Position numbers and translations under genes: made by a program. The notes beneath the pieces are model-generated. The model was not told where the DNA came from. It was given only the letters and a program-made list of their open reading frames with translations, and did not search any database. Positions 50,292-59,900 of a stretch of DNA of 64,000 nt are shown here, piece by piece. How positions within the stretch are numbered: the first letter of the stretch is position 1; each line of letters opens with the position of its first letter. The stretch comes from Geothermobacter ehrlichii (GTDB lineage: Bacteria > Desulfobacterota > Desulfuromonadia > Desulfuromonadales > Geothermobacteraceae): assembly GCF_008124615.1 (NCBI RefSeq), contig NZ_VNIB01000016.1, positions 1-64,000 on the forward strand. Reading direction: 5' to 3'.

Positions 50292-51524
50292 TCACGCCGC
50301 CTGGTCGGAAGCCACCGGCGCCTGAACTTCAGTCCCGCCGGCGGCGGGAATCTTTCCGGCGCTCAACAGGATGCAGCAGCCGAGCAGGCCGGCAATGAGC
50401 GAGCCGCTCAGTATGCCGAGTCGGTGGCTGAGCAGGTAGTCTTCGGCGTTGCCGCCGACATGTTCGAAGGCCAGCCCGCCGATGAACAGACTCATGGTGA
50501 AACCGATGCCGCAGAGGGCAGCCACGCCGAGCAGATGACGCTTTGTCACCCCCTCGGGGAACCGGGCCAGTCCGGCCCTGATGGCAAAAATTGAGCTGCC
50601 GTAAACCCCCACCAGCTTGCCGGCCACCAGCCCGACCATGATGCCAAGCGGCACCGAGTGGAACAGATCGCCCAGCCCCATGCCCGCCAGGGGGATGCCG
50701 GCGTTGGCAAAAGCGAAAACCGGCAGAATCAGAAAGTTGACCCAGGGATGCAGGTCGTGCTCCAGCTTGCCCGCGGGAGAGTGATTTCCATCCCGGCGGC
50801 TTTTCAGCGGCATGGCAAAGGCCAGCACCACTCCGGCCAGGGTGGCATGCACCCCCGATTTGAGAACGAAAATCCACAAAAAGACCCCGACGGTGATGTA
50901 CGCCGCCATCCGCTCGACATGAAACCGGTTGAGCAGAAAAAGAACCAGCAGGCAGGCAGCAGACATCACCAGCATGCCGACGGACAAATCCCCGGAATAG
51001 AAGAAGGCGATAATGACGATCGCCCCCACATCATCCATGATCGCCAGGGCAAGCAGAAAAACCTTCAGCGACGACGGCACCCGGTCACCGAGCAGGGCCA
51101 GGACACCGAGAGCGAAGGCGATGTCGGTGGCGGCCGGAATCGCCCAGCCGTTGAGCGCCGAGACATCGCCGACATTGATCAGCACGTAGCAGAGGGCCGG
51201 AACCACCATGCCGCCCAGAGCGGCGATGCCGGGCAGGGCAATCTGAGCCCGACTGGAAAGCTGGCCGACCATGACTTCGCGCTTGACCTTGAGACCGATC
51301 AGCAGAAAAAAGACCGCCATCAGGCCGTCGTTGATCCACAACAACAGCTGCTTGGCGATGTGGAAATGCCGGCCAAGACGCACCTCGAAGGGAGTGGCCA
51401 GGATGTAGTCGTACAGCGTCTGCAACGGACTGTTGGCGAACATCATCGCCAACGCCGTCGCCAGCATCAAAAGGATGCCGACAGACGATTCCTTTTGCAG
51501 AAACTCATTAAGCCTGGAAGGCAT
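50292..51524 (-). CDS. nhaA: Na+/H+ antiporter NhaA
   Basis: 410 residues, about twelve helices. The essential Asp pair is in LALAIMDDVGAIVIIAFFY and the early GLKVKREVMVGQLS segment is diagnostic. Exports Na+ in exchange for protons. ATG 51524 (GGAG 7 nt upstream) gives the normal N-terminus; the extension to 51569 is unlikely. It lies 44 nt upstream of the channel gene on the same strand. Confidence 0.95.
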   Translation of the reverse strand: MPSRLNEFLQKESSVGILLMLATALAMMFANSPLQTLYDYILATPFEVRLGRHFHIAKQLLLWINDGLMAVFFLLIGLKVKREVMVGQLSSRAQIALPGIAALGGMVVPALCYVLINVGDVSALNGWAIPAATDIAFALGVLALLGDRVPSSLKVFLLALAIMDDVGAIVIIAFFYSGDLSVGMLVMSAACLLVLFLLNRFHVERMAAYITVGVFLWIFVLKSGVHATLAGVVLAFAMPLKSRRDGNHSPAGKLEHDLHPWVNFLILPVFAFANAGIPLAGMGLGDLFHSVPLGIMVGLVAGKLVGVYGSSIFAIRAGLARFPEGVTKRHLLGVAALCGIGFTMSLFIGGLAFEHVGGNAEDYLLSHRLGILSGSLIAGLLGCCILLSAGKIPAAGGTEVQAPVASDQAA

Positions 51525-51582
51525 GAAAAGACTCCGAACCGGCAGGACGGGGACAGCCCCGCTGTCCACGGGGCCAAGAAGA

Positions 51583-52050
51583 TTACTGGCGTATCCGGGT
51601 CGTGCCCCGGGCGTCCTTGATCACCCGTACCCGGTCGCCGACCCTGTAGACATCGTCCGCCTCCTGAACGACAACGATGATCTCTCCATTGTCGAGTTCG
51701 ACTTCGAGTTCGATGCCGGGAACGGTAGTCGCCTTCTTCTCGGCAATGGAGCCGGCCACCGCGCCGGCGATGGCACCACCGACCACCGCCAGACTGCGAC
51801 CGGAGCCGGACCCGACCGAACTGCCGAGCACGCCGCCAAGGGCGCCGCCGGCAAGGGTACCGGCCCCGGATTGCGTTCCTTCGATGGTTACCGGCTCGGC
51901 ACGCAGAACGGTACCGTAATAGACCGAATGGCTGATGCGCGTCTGATCGCGCGAATAGACCTTGCCGGAGGTGCTCGGCGCACAACCGACCAAAATCAGC
52001 GCCAGGACAATACCGAGCGCTACGGGCGTTATCGCAAGGGTTTTATTCAT
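51583..52050 (-). CDS. Glycine-zipper outer-membrane lipoprotein, SlyB-like
   Basis: 155 residues. The lipobox is LILVGC (Cys near 23). A Gly/Ala-rich segment (GAGTLAGGALGGVLGSSVGS, then AVVGGAIAGAVAGSIAEK) is the glycine zipper typical of SlyB/Pcp lipoproteins, followed by a small beta-domain (VELDNGEIIVVVQEADDVYR). GGGGA precedes tandem ATGs at 52053 and 52050. Confidence 0.88.
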   Translation of the reverse strand: MNKTLAITPVALGIVLALILVGCAPSTSGKVYSRDQTRISHSVYYGTVLRAEPVTIEGTQSGAGTLAGGALGGVLGSSVGSGSGRSLAVVGGAIAGAVAGSIAEKKATTVPGIELEVELDNGEIIVVVQEADDVYRVGDRVRVIKDARGTTRIRQ

Positions 52051-52125
52051 CATCTTTCCCCTTTTTCCTTTCTTGCATCCAGCTGCCTGCTTCCAGCATA
52101 ACAGCTCTGTCCGCAAACAGCAGGA

Positions 52126-52662
52126 TCAGCGCCCCGGCGGAAACGCCCCCAGCAGGGTTCGGATCACGCCCGTCAGCTTGCGCATAGCGTCCCGCCGATC
52201 CTCGACCGGCTCCCGGCCGGTCGCCGTCCAGACTGTCTTCCTAGTCCTGCCGTCGAGCATGAAAAGACTCAACACCGCCACGCGTGACGAACGACGCAAC
52301 CAGCTTCCGGCATCATTCTTCTCCCACGCGATCTGAGAGCTGTAGCCGGTGGCCCCCGGCGTGTCGGCGACACGCCGGAAGATGTTGCCGCGATAATGAA
52401 CCAGCAGATCGGGATTGTTCTGTACCAGCTTCAACCCACGAGCCTCAAGCTCTGCCGCGACCGTACGTCGCACCAGTCTTTCAACCGGATCTTCCCCTAC
52501 CAGCCGGTCGACCAGCATCGGATGGCCATCATCCCACATCCAGGTTTTGAAGCGGGAAAAATCGGTGGTCGGACTGTAGTTGTGCTGATAGTGCGGCTGG
52601 GTACTGCAGCCAGCGGGCAACCAGCAGACCGCCAGAATCAGAAACATAAACAATGATCGCAT
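52126..52662 (-). CDS. DUF4136 lipoprotein
   Basis: 178 residues with a lipobox (LPAGC, Cys near 19) and the DUF4136 pattern (FSRFKTWMWDDGHP, VAAELEARGLKLVQNNPDLL, VHY). The family is found in the outer membrane; function unknown. AGGGGGG is 4 nt before ATG 52662; the longer form to 52692 is not favoured. Confidence 0.85.
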   Translation of the reverse strand: MRSLFMFLILAVCWLPAGCSTQPHYQHNYSPTTDFSRFKTWMWDDGHPMLVDRLVGEDPVERLVRRTVAAELEARGLKLVQNNPDLLVHYRGNIFRRVADTPGATGYSSQIAWEKNDAGSWLRRSSRVAVLSLFMLDGRTRKTVWTATGREPVEDRRDAMRKLTGVIRTLLGAFPPGR

Positions 52663-52681
52663 GTAACCCCCCTTGCTCTGT

Positions 52682-55087
52682 TCAGCGTCCACCGGTGGCC
52701 CGCTCCTTGTCCAAACAGTCCTCCATGCCGATGGGCAAGCGCACCGGCTGCCCCGGAATCAGGGTCACGGCCTGACTGCAGTGGCGGATATCGAGGGAGC
52801 GGCCATCCCGCAGCAGGTAGATAACCTCTTCGTGGTCCATCTCGACGGTCAGTTGCTGCCCCCGGACCTGCAGATGAAAACGCAACCGCCGGATCGCCGG
52901 CGGCAGATGGGGACGGAAGGTGATCTCGCCCTGCTCGTCCCGCATGCCGGCAAAACCGTAGACCATTACCATCCAGGTGCCCCCCATGGAGGCGATGTGG
53001 CACCCGTCCCGCACATTGCCGCCGACATCGGCCAGGTCCATCAAAATGGCGTAGCGGGCGTAATGCAGGGCCTTTTCCATGTCGCCGATCTCGGCAGCGA
53101 CAATGCTCTGAATGCAGGCCGAAAGCGATGAATCACCCGTGGTCAGAGGATCGTAATAGGTGAAATTGCGGCGTTTTTCCTCCGGGGAGAATTCACTGCC
53201 GAGCAGAAACATGGCCAGCACGATGTCGGCCTGCTTGATCACCTGATGGCGATAGATGACCAGCGGGTGATGATAGAGCAGCAGCGGAAATTTGTCCTTG
53301 GGCGTACTGGCGAGATCCCAGATCTCGCGATCGAGAAAGTTGTCGTCCTGGGGGTGAATCCCCGTCTCCTCGTCGTAAGGGATGTACATCTTCGCCGCCG
53401 CTTCCGCCCAGTCGGCGATCTCTTCGTCGCGCAGGCCGGTGCGATGAACCAGCGTCGCGTAATAGTCCGGCGCCTCCTGCCGCATGTGGGTGACCGTCTC
53501 GGCGGCATAGAGCAGATTGAGACGCGCCATCAGGTTGGTGTAGGTGTTGTTGTTGACCACGGTGGTGTATTCGTCCGGCCCGGTGACGCCGTGGATGCAG
53601 AACTGCCCGTTCAGCCGCGGGTTGAAAAAGCCCAGGTCATACCAGAGCCGGGCGGTTTCGACCAGGATTTCCGCCCCTTCGTTGTAGAGCAGGGAGATAT
53701 CGCCGGACGCCTCGACATACTTTTTCAGGGCATAGACGATATCGGCATTGATGTGGTACTGGGCCGTGCCGGCGGCGTAATAGGCCGAGGCCTCCTCGCC
53801 GTTGATCGTCCGCCAGGGGAAGAGCGCGCCCTTCTGGTTGACCTCACGCGCCCGCTGCCGCGCCCTGTCGAGCATCGAGTGCCGGAACTTGAGCAGGTTG
53901 CGCGCCACCCGTGGCGCCGTGTAGGTCAAAAAGGGGAGGACGTAGATCTCCGTGTCCCAGAAATAGTGCCCCTCGTAGGTCTGGCCGGTCAGCCCCTTGG
54001 CAGGAATCCCCGTCCCCTCGGCCCGGGCCGAGGCCTGCAAAATCTGGAACAGATTCCAGCGCAGGGCCTGTTGCAGTTCTCCCGGCGGCCGGTGGTGCAG
54101 AGCCGGATCGCCCTCGACCTCGACATCGCTGCGCGACCAGAAATCGTCCAGAAAGCTGCGCTGTCCCTTGAGCAGGCTGTCAAAGCCGTCGCGCATCGAC
54201 CGGTCGAGGGTCCGCTCGGCCCGCTCGCACAGCTCCTCACAGGGGGCGCTGCGCGAACTGTGATAGGTGATGAACTTGAACAGCTGAATAGGCTGTCCCG
54301 GACGGGCGTCGACACAGAAGACCACCTTGCTCCCTTCGTCGAAGCGTTCGGCCTTCGCTTCGTACTGACAGTCGGTGATCAGCTGGTGGTCGACACCGCA
54401 GGCGATGGTCATGCCGCTGTTGGCCACCCGGTGCGCCAGCAGCAGCCGCCAGTCGCGATTTCGGTGCACCTGGGGGATCATCACCTGGTGCGAGAACCCC
54501 CGTGCCTGCCGCGGATCTTCTTCTCCCACCTGGTTGGTCTGGTTGCCCGATATCTTCGAGGAGATCACCACCGGAGCCTCGGCATTGAGTACCGTCACCT
54601 GATAGGAGATGGCCGCCACATGCCGATGCTGCAGTGAGACCAGTCGCCGGCTCTCGATCAGCACCCGCTTGCCGGAAGCGGTTTCCCAGAGGATCTCCCG
54701 GTCGAGGGTACCGGCACGCATGTCGAGTACCCGCTCGTAGAGCTGCAGACTGGCGGTCGGCAGGAAGAAGGGTTCGTCATCGACATAGAGCTTGATCTGC
54801 TTGGCGTCGGTGACATTGAGCATGGTCTGGCCGGTCTTGGCGAAACCGTAGGCCTTTTCGCCGTAGACGATCGGCCAGGTCTCGTGGAAGCCGTTGATGA
54901 AGGTGCCGTTCTGGAAGCAAGGACGCCCCTCTTCATAGTTGCCACGCATGCCGACATAGCCGTTGCCGATGGCGAACAGGGTCTCGGTCTGGGCGAGAAA
55001 CGGCTCGTAATAGGCCGTCTCGATGATCTTCCACTCGTTGATCGGGTAGAGATGCTGGGGAGGGTTGAGGGTTTCGTGGCGGATCAT
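52682..55087 (-). CDS. Glycoside hydrolase family 65 disaccharide phosphorylase
   Basis: 801 residues of the GH65 family (trehalose, kojibiose or maltose phosphorylase). The N-terminal beta-sandwich starts ETLFAIGNGYVGMRGNYEEG; the (alpha/alpha)6 barrel has GHYFWDTEIYVLPFL and the catalytic acid Glu near residue 505 in GVTGPDEYTTVVNNNTYTN. It splits an alpha-linked disaccharide with phosphate to beta-glucose-1-phosphate and glucose. The directly downstream beta-phosphoglucomutase supports that product. The exact disaccharide cannot be told from the sequence. Confidence 0.9.
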   Translation of the reverse strand: MIRHETLNPPQHLYPINEWKIIETAYYEPFLAQTETLFAIGNGYVGMRGNYEEGRPCFQNGTFINGFHETWPIVYGEKAYGFAKTGQTMLNVTDAKQIKLYVDDEPFFLPTASLQLYERVLDMRAGTLDREILWETASGKRVLIESRRLVSLQHRHVAAISYQVTVLNAEAPVVISSKISGNQTNQVGEEDPRQARGFSHQVMIPQVHRNRDWRLLLAHRVANSGMTIACGVDHQLITDCQYEAKAERFDEGSKVVFCVDARPGQPIQLFKFITYHSSRSAPCEELCERAERTLDRSMRDGFDSLLKGQRSFLDDFWSRSDVEVEGDPALHHRPPGELQQALRWNLFQILQASARAEGTGIPAKGLTGQTYEGHYFWDTEIYVLPFLTYTAPRVARNLLKFRHSMLDRARQRAREVNQKGALFPWRTINGEEASAYYAAGTAQYHINADIVYALKKYVEASGDISLLYNEGAEILVETARLWYDLGFFNPRLNGQFCIHGVTGPDEYTTVVNNNTYTNLMARLNLLYAAETVTHMRQEAPDYYATLVHRTGLRDEEIADWAEAAAKMYIPYDEETGIHPQDDNFLDREIWDLASTPKDKFPLLLYHHPLVIYRHQVIKQADIVLAMFLLGSEFSPEEKRRNFTYYDPLTTGDSSLSACIQSIVAAEIGDMEKALHYARYAILMDLADVGGNVRDGCHIASMGGTWMVMVYGFAGMRDEQGEITFRPHLPPAIRRLRFHLQVRGQQLTVEMDHEEVIYLLRDGRSLDIRHCSQAVTLIPGQPVRLPIGMEDCLDKERATGGR

Positions 55088-55090
55088 CGG

Positions 55091-55873
55091 CTAAGCCTCC
55101 TGTTGCGACAGGGATTCCGGCAGCAGCTCGACCAAGTCACGAACCACGATATCGGCGCCGGCGGCGGCCAGCCGTTCGGCGTCGCCCTGCCGGTCGACGC
55201 CGATGACCAGACCGAAACCACCGTTGCGGCCGGCCTCGATGCCGGAAATGGCGTCCTCGACCACCACCGCCTCGGCCGGCGGCACCGACAGCAGCTCCGC
55301 CGCCTTCAGGTAGGTGTCGGGAGCCGGCTTGCCCGGCAGTCCGAGATCGCTGGCAACATGACCGTCGATACGCTGGTCGAACAGATCCTCGATCCCGGCG
55401 GCGCGCAGCACCGCCGGACAGTTCTTGCTGGCCGAAACGACAGCTGTCGCCAGCCCCTGTTGGCGCAGCCAGCGAACCAGCCGGATCGACCCCTCGAAGA
55501 CGTCGACTCGTTCCGAGGCGAGAATCTCACCTACCATGGCGTCCTTGCGATTGCCCAGGCCGCAGACCGTTTCCCGTTCGGGGGAATCGTCCGGTGAGCC
55601 ATCCGGCAATTCGATGCCGCGCGACGCCAGAAAGGAGCGCACGCCGTCGTAACGCAACCGGCCGTCGACATATTCATGGTAATCCCGCACCGAATCGAAG
55701 GGCTCGAAAGACATCTTCCGCTCGGCCGCCCACCGCTTCAGAAAAGAGTCGAACATCCGCTTCCAACAGATGGCGTGGATCTTGGCCGTTGCCGTCAGCA
55801 CGCCATCGAGATCGAACAGCACCGCCCGGTAACGGCCCCAGTCGACCGGCAGGTTCGGGTTTCCTCCGTCCAT
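55091..55873 (-). CDS. pgmB: Beta-phosphoglucomutase family HAD hydrolase
   Basis: 260 residues: HAD motif I AVLFDLDGVLTATA, motif II VVSASKN, motif III Lys in LPGKPAPDTYLKAAELL and motif IV VVEDAISGIEAGRNGGFG. Converts beta-glucose-1-phosphate to glucose-6-phosphate. ATG 55873 has GGGAGG 7 nt upstream. It is 3 nt ahead of the GH65 gene and forms a two-gene disaccharide-use unit with it. Confidence 0.9.
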   Translation of the reverse strand: MDGGNPNLPVDWGRYRAVLFDLDGVLTATAKIHAICWKRMFDSFLKRWAAERKMSFEPFDSVRDYHEYVDGRLRYDGVRSFLASRGIELPDGSPDDSPERETVCGLGNRKDAMVGEILASERVDVFEGSIRLVRWLRQQGLATAVVSASKNCPAVLRAAGIEDLFDQRIDGHVASDLGLPGKPAPDTYLKAAELLSVPPAEAVVVEDAISGIEAGRNGGFGLVIGVDRQGDAERLAAAGADIVVRDLVELLPESLSQQEA

Positions 55874-55983
55874 ATCTGCGCCTCCCGTAGTTTTCTGCAT
55901 CGAATCAGTAAATTCAATGCCTTATCGAGCATATCAGACCTTGGCCGGGAGACAAGAGTCCGCCCCCCTTTCCGCGGCATTTT

Positions 55984-56012
55984 TTGTCGAAAGCCGTCAA
56001 TTTCGCTACAGT
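55984..56012 (+). promoter_or_regulatory. Candidate promoter of the five-gene cluster
   Basis: TTGTCG (55984-55989), 17-nt spacer, TACAGT (56007-56012). A CCCCC-TGC-GGGGG hairpin lies in the leader (56060-56072) before ATG 56103. Confidence 0.4.
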
Positions 56013-56102
56013 CACGCCATCATCCCTGCTATGCTTTGAGCAGATTGAGGCCATGCGGCCCCCTGCGGGGGACAGAAGACGAGAGCGTCGAGCCACCAAT
56101 CC

Positions 56103-56951
56103 ATGTCCGAAGCCAAACAGACCGACAGACTTCTGCAGCAGATCCGGCAGGGACAGACCTTTTCCGACACTGACTACCGCGGCATCGCCCGAATCAGGGT
56201 CCGCCGCGACTTGCCGCTGGTCTGCGTCGCCCTGCACGACGGAAGCGCCTTCCCTTCCGATCTCGAACCGCTCTGCCGCCTGTCGCCGGCCGAACGCCTG
56301 TTCGAGGAAGACCCCCACACCGCCGGCCTGCTCGAAGGCATGCCCGTGCTTCTGGCCGGTCGGGAATCCCGCTATTTCTACGACCTGAACCGCTCGCCGG
56401 CAAAGGCCGTCGATCCCGTCGCCTTCGGCCGGAAAATCTGGCGCCAGGGAGCGCATCCCGATCCGGCGCGCGCCCAGGCCAGGCACCGCGCCTTCTACCG
56501 CCTGGCCGAAGTCCTGATCGACCGTCTGGTTCGGCGGCACGGACACTGCCTGGTCATCGACCTGCATGCCTACAACGCCTCGAAAATCGACCGCCCGACC
56601 CCGCTGTTCAATCTCGGCACGGCAGCCATCGACGAACGGCGCCACCGTCCCCTGCTCGACTTCCTTCTCCGCCGCCTGCAACAGATCGACCTGCCCGGTA
56701 CAACAACCCGGGTGGCGGAAAACGATGTCTTTCAGGGGCGCGGCCATTTTGTCAACTGGCTCGGCCGTCGTTTTCCCGACGTTCTGCCCCTCTGTCTCGA
56801 AGTGAAGAAAATCTACTGCGATGAACACAGCGGCGTACTGAACCGAAACGTTTACGATGCCCTGGCCGTTCAGCTGCCGGCAGCCCTGCACGACCTCTAT
56901 CGCCGCTACCGGCAACAGCACCGGAAGCGGCCGGGAGACAACGGGCCATGA
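56103..56951 (+). CDS. N-formylglutamate amidohydrolase family protein
   Basis: 282 residues. Zinc-hydrolase features of the FGase family are visible: VCVALHDGSAFP, a central LVIDLHAYN (metal ligand His) and a late Glu in LPLCLEVKKIYCDEHSGVLN. Family members cleave N-formylglutamate, but many homologues lie in unrelated clusters and probably act on other N-acyl or peptide amides. It heads a five-gene run with 4-nt overlaps and contains no histidine-degradation neighbours, so I do not assign the classical reaction. Confidence 0.8.
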   Translation: MSEAKQTDRLLQQIRQGQTFSDTDYRGIARIRVRRDLPLVCVALHDGSAFPSDLEPLCRLSPAERLFEEDPHTAGLLEGMPVLLAGRESRYFYDLNRSPAKAVDPVAFGRKIWRQGAHPDPARAQARHRAFYRLAEVLIDRLVRRHGHCLVIDLHAYNASKIDRPTPLFNLGTAAIDERRHRPLLDFLLRRLQQIDLPGTTTRVAENDVFQGRGHFVNWLGRRFPDVLPLCLEVKKIYCDEHSGVLNRNVYDALAVQLPAALHDLYRRYRQQHRKRPGDNGP

Positions 56952-59900
56952 TGTCGTTGCTGCGCAGGCTGGCCATTCAGGACGACGAAGCCGCTCCTTT
57001 TGTCTGGAGCGCCCTTGTGCTCCTGCTGGTCAACATCGCCAGCTTCGTGCTCAACAATTATGCCGAAACCACCTTCCTCAAGCGGTTCGGGGTCGAGTAC
57101 CTGCCCCAGATCACCGCCATCAACGCCATTGTCACCTTCGTTCTGCTCAATTTTTTCGGCGGCCGCCTGGGACGCGTCCGGGGCAACCGGCTCCTCTTCG
57201 GCACCCTGCTTTGCTATGCCCTGCTCTCCGCCGCCCTGCGCCTGGCCGTCAACTTTCAGTTCAGCCTCATCTACCCCCTGCTCTACATCCTGAAAACCCA
57301 GTACAACGTGCTGCTGGCCTTTCTGTTCTGGAACCTGGCCAGCGACCTTTTCAGTGCCCGCCAGGCCAAGCGTCTCTTTCCGCTGATTACCTCCGGCGGC
57401 ATCTTCGGCGCCATTTGCGGCAGTCTGGCTACCCCCGTCCTCGTCAACTGGATGCCCACCGACCAACTCCTGCTGGTCTTTGCCCTGATGGCCGGGCTGG
57501 CCGCCGTCTGCGCGCTGCCCCTCGGACGGTTCGTTCCCGTCATGCTCTCCTCCCGGCAACGACAGGCACCGGTCAGTGACATATCCCTGCTGGGAGAGTT
57601 CCGCCAAGTCGGCCCGCTGCTGCGCAGCTCGACTCTGGCGAAAATCCTGCTCCTGCTCACCCTGCTGCCGAACCTGGTCATCCCCATCCTCAACTACCAG
57701 TTCAGCTACATCGCCGACATGTCCTTCGCCGCCGAAAAGTCGCTGATCAACTTCTTCGGCTATTTCCGCAGTATCCAGAACGGCATCGCCCTGGTGCTCA
57801 GTCTGGTGGCCGGCCGGCTCTACGGCCGTTTCGGCCTGGCGGTCTCGCTCATGTTCCATCCGGCCAACTATCTTTTCGTCTTTGCCGCCCTGCTGCTGAA
57901 ATTCAACCTCCCTTCCGCCGTCTACGGCAACCTGTCGGCGGGCGTTCTTCGTCGGGCGATCAACAATCCGGCCGCTTCCGCCCTCTACAGCCTGCTCTCG
58001 CCGGAGGAAAGGGCCATCCTGCGCCCCTTCCTGCGCGGTACCGTCGTCCGCATCGCCATCCTCGCCGGCTCGGGACTGCTCTGGTTCAGCAACATGTTCA
58101 TGCCGCCCCGCTACCTCGCCGTTTACGGCCTCGTTTTCGGCGGACTGTGGCTCACCGCGGTCTTCCGGCTCAAACGCAGTTATCCGGCGATTCTCACCCG
58201 AGTGGTCGAACAGACGCTGCCCGACTTCCACCGCATGGGACGGGAATTCGGCATCCTGTTCAAGGGACAGAACCTCGAACAGACCCTGCTCGACCGGTTG
58301 CGCGACGCCGAGGGAGAGGAGGCGCGCTGGTGCGCCGAAATGCTCAAGGAGGCGGGCTGCACCGAAAAACTCGACCGGGCCATTCTCGAAAAGCTGCCGC
58401 GCACCGACGACCAGACCCGCATCCTGCTTCTGCCCCTGCTGTCGGAACATGCCGGCCGCGAGGTCCTCGACCTGTTCCTTTCGTTGCGCGATCCGCACAA
58501 GCCGCAACTGATGCTGGCCCTGGCCTGCACGGCGCATCGTGTCTTCGCCGACATGCCGGGGGACGAAGAGGAAACCACATTCCGGATCGCCGAGATCTCC
58601 GAAGTCAAGGCCTGCTTCCTCGGCTGGATGGCCAAGGACGATCCCAAGCTCCTCGACCGAACGATCGCATCCTGGATCGAATCGCCGGACCCCGGCAAGA
58701 GACGGGCCGCCTTCCTCGCCCTGCAGGCGCACGGCGAGCCCCGTCACCTGCCCCTGCTCGAACCGCACCTGACGATGGAGCAGGACCGTTCGGTACTGGC
58801 TCTGGCTCTCTACGCCCTGCCGAGAGTCGCCGGCAGCCGGAGCGGCGAACTGGTTCTGCCCTTTCTCGGCCATGCCGACCCCCTGGTCCGGCAGGCGGCG
58901 GTCAGCGCCCTGTCTCCCGAAGACGAGGCGGGGGCCCTTCGCCTTGTCCAGGCCCTCGGCGATCCGGCCGAAAAGATCCGCAAGCTGGCGATGCGCAAGC
59001 TGGAACAGCTTCCTCGCACCCTCTATCCGCTGCTGCTCGAACGCATGACCAGCCACAGCCGCTGGATCCGGGACGGCCTGTTCGAAGTGGCCACCCATCT
59101 CGAGCTGCAGGACAAGGACTTCTACCGCTTCTGCCTCAACCAGCTGCGCCAGGCCTACCAGACCCTGCTCTGGAGCGACCCGGTCGCCGACAGGCCGCAG
59201 AACGCCGCCTCCCGCCTGCTGCTGCGCCACCTGGAAGAACGGCGGCGGCAGCATCTGGCCAACGCCATCCGGGTGCTGGTGGCACGAGACGAGAACGGAC
59301 AGCTGGAAACGGCCTGGCGCGCCCTGCAGTCGTCCGAGCTCCGGCAACGCCAGGATGGCATGGAGGCCCTGGAATCGCTGCTCGCCCCCCGTCTGGCCAG
59401 GCTGATTCTTCCCCTGCTCGAGGAGACACCGGACAGAAAGCTGTACCGTCTCGCCCATCGGCATCTCGGCCTGAGAAGGGGATCGGAAAAATCGACCTTC
59501 GGCCACATGCTGGACGATACCGACTGGGTCACCGTCGTCCTGATGCTGGAATCCCTGGCCGGCTGGAAGGAAGTGGCCGGCTGGAGACAAACCATCGAAA
59601 AACTCGCCGCCGAAGGGAAGGCGGCGGTGGCCCATGCCGCCCGGCACGCCCTGCTTGCCGCCGAAGGGACATACGAGGAAGACCTGAGCTGTCTCGTCGA
59701 CCGTATCGAAAACATCCGCCACGTCGATCTCTTTTCCGAACTGACCACGGCCCAGCTCGCCGCCGCGGCCTGGAAATCGACCGTCATCCGCTGCGCCGAC
59801 GGCGAGGTGATCGCCGGTACCGAACGGCCGCACAAGGGCCTGCTGCTGACCGTCGAAGGCGAAGTCGCCTTTGTCAGGACGGACCCCGAAGCCAAGGGCC

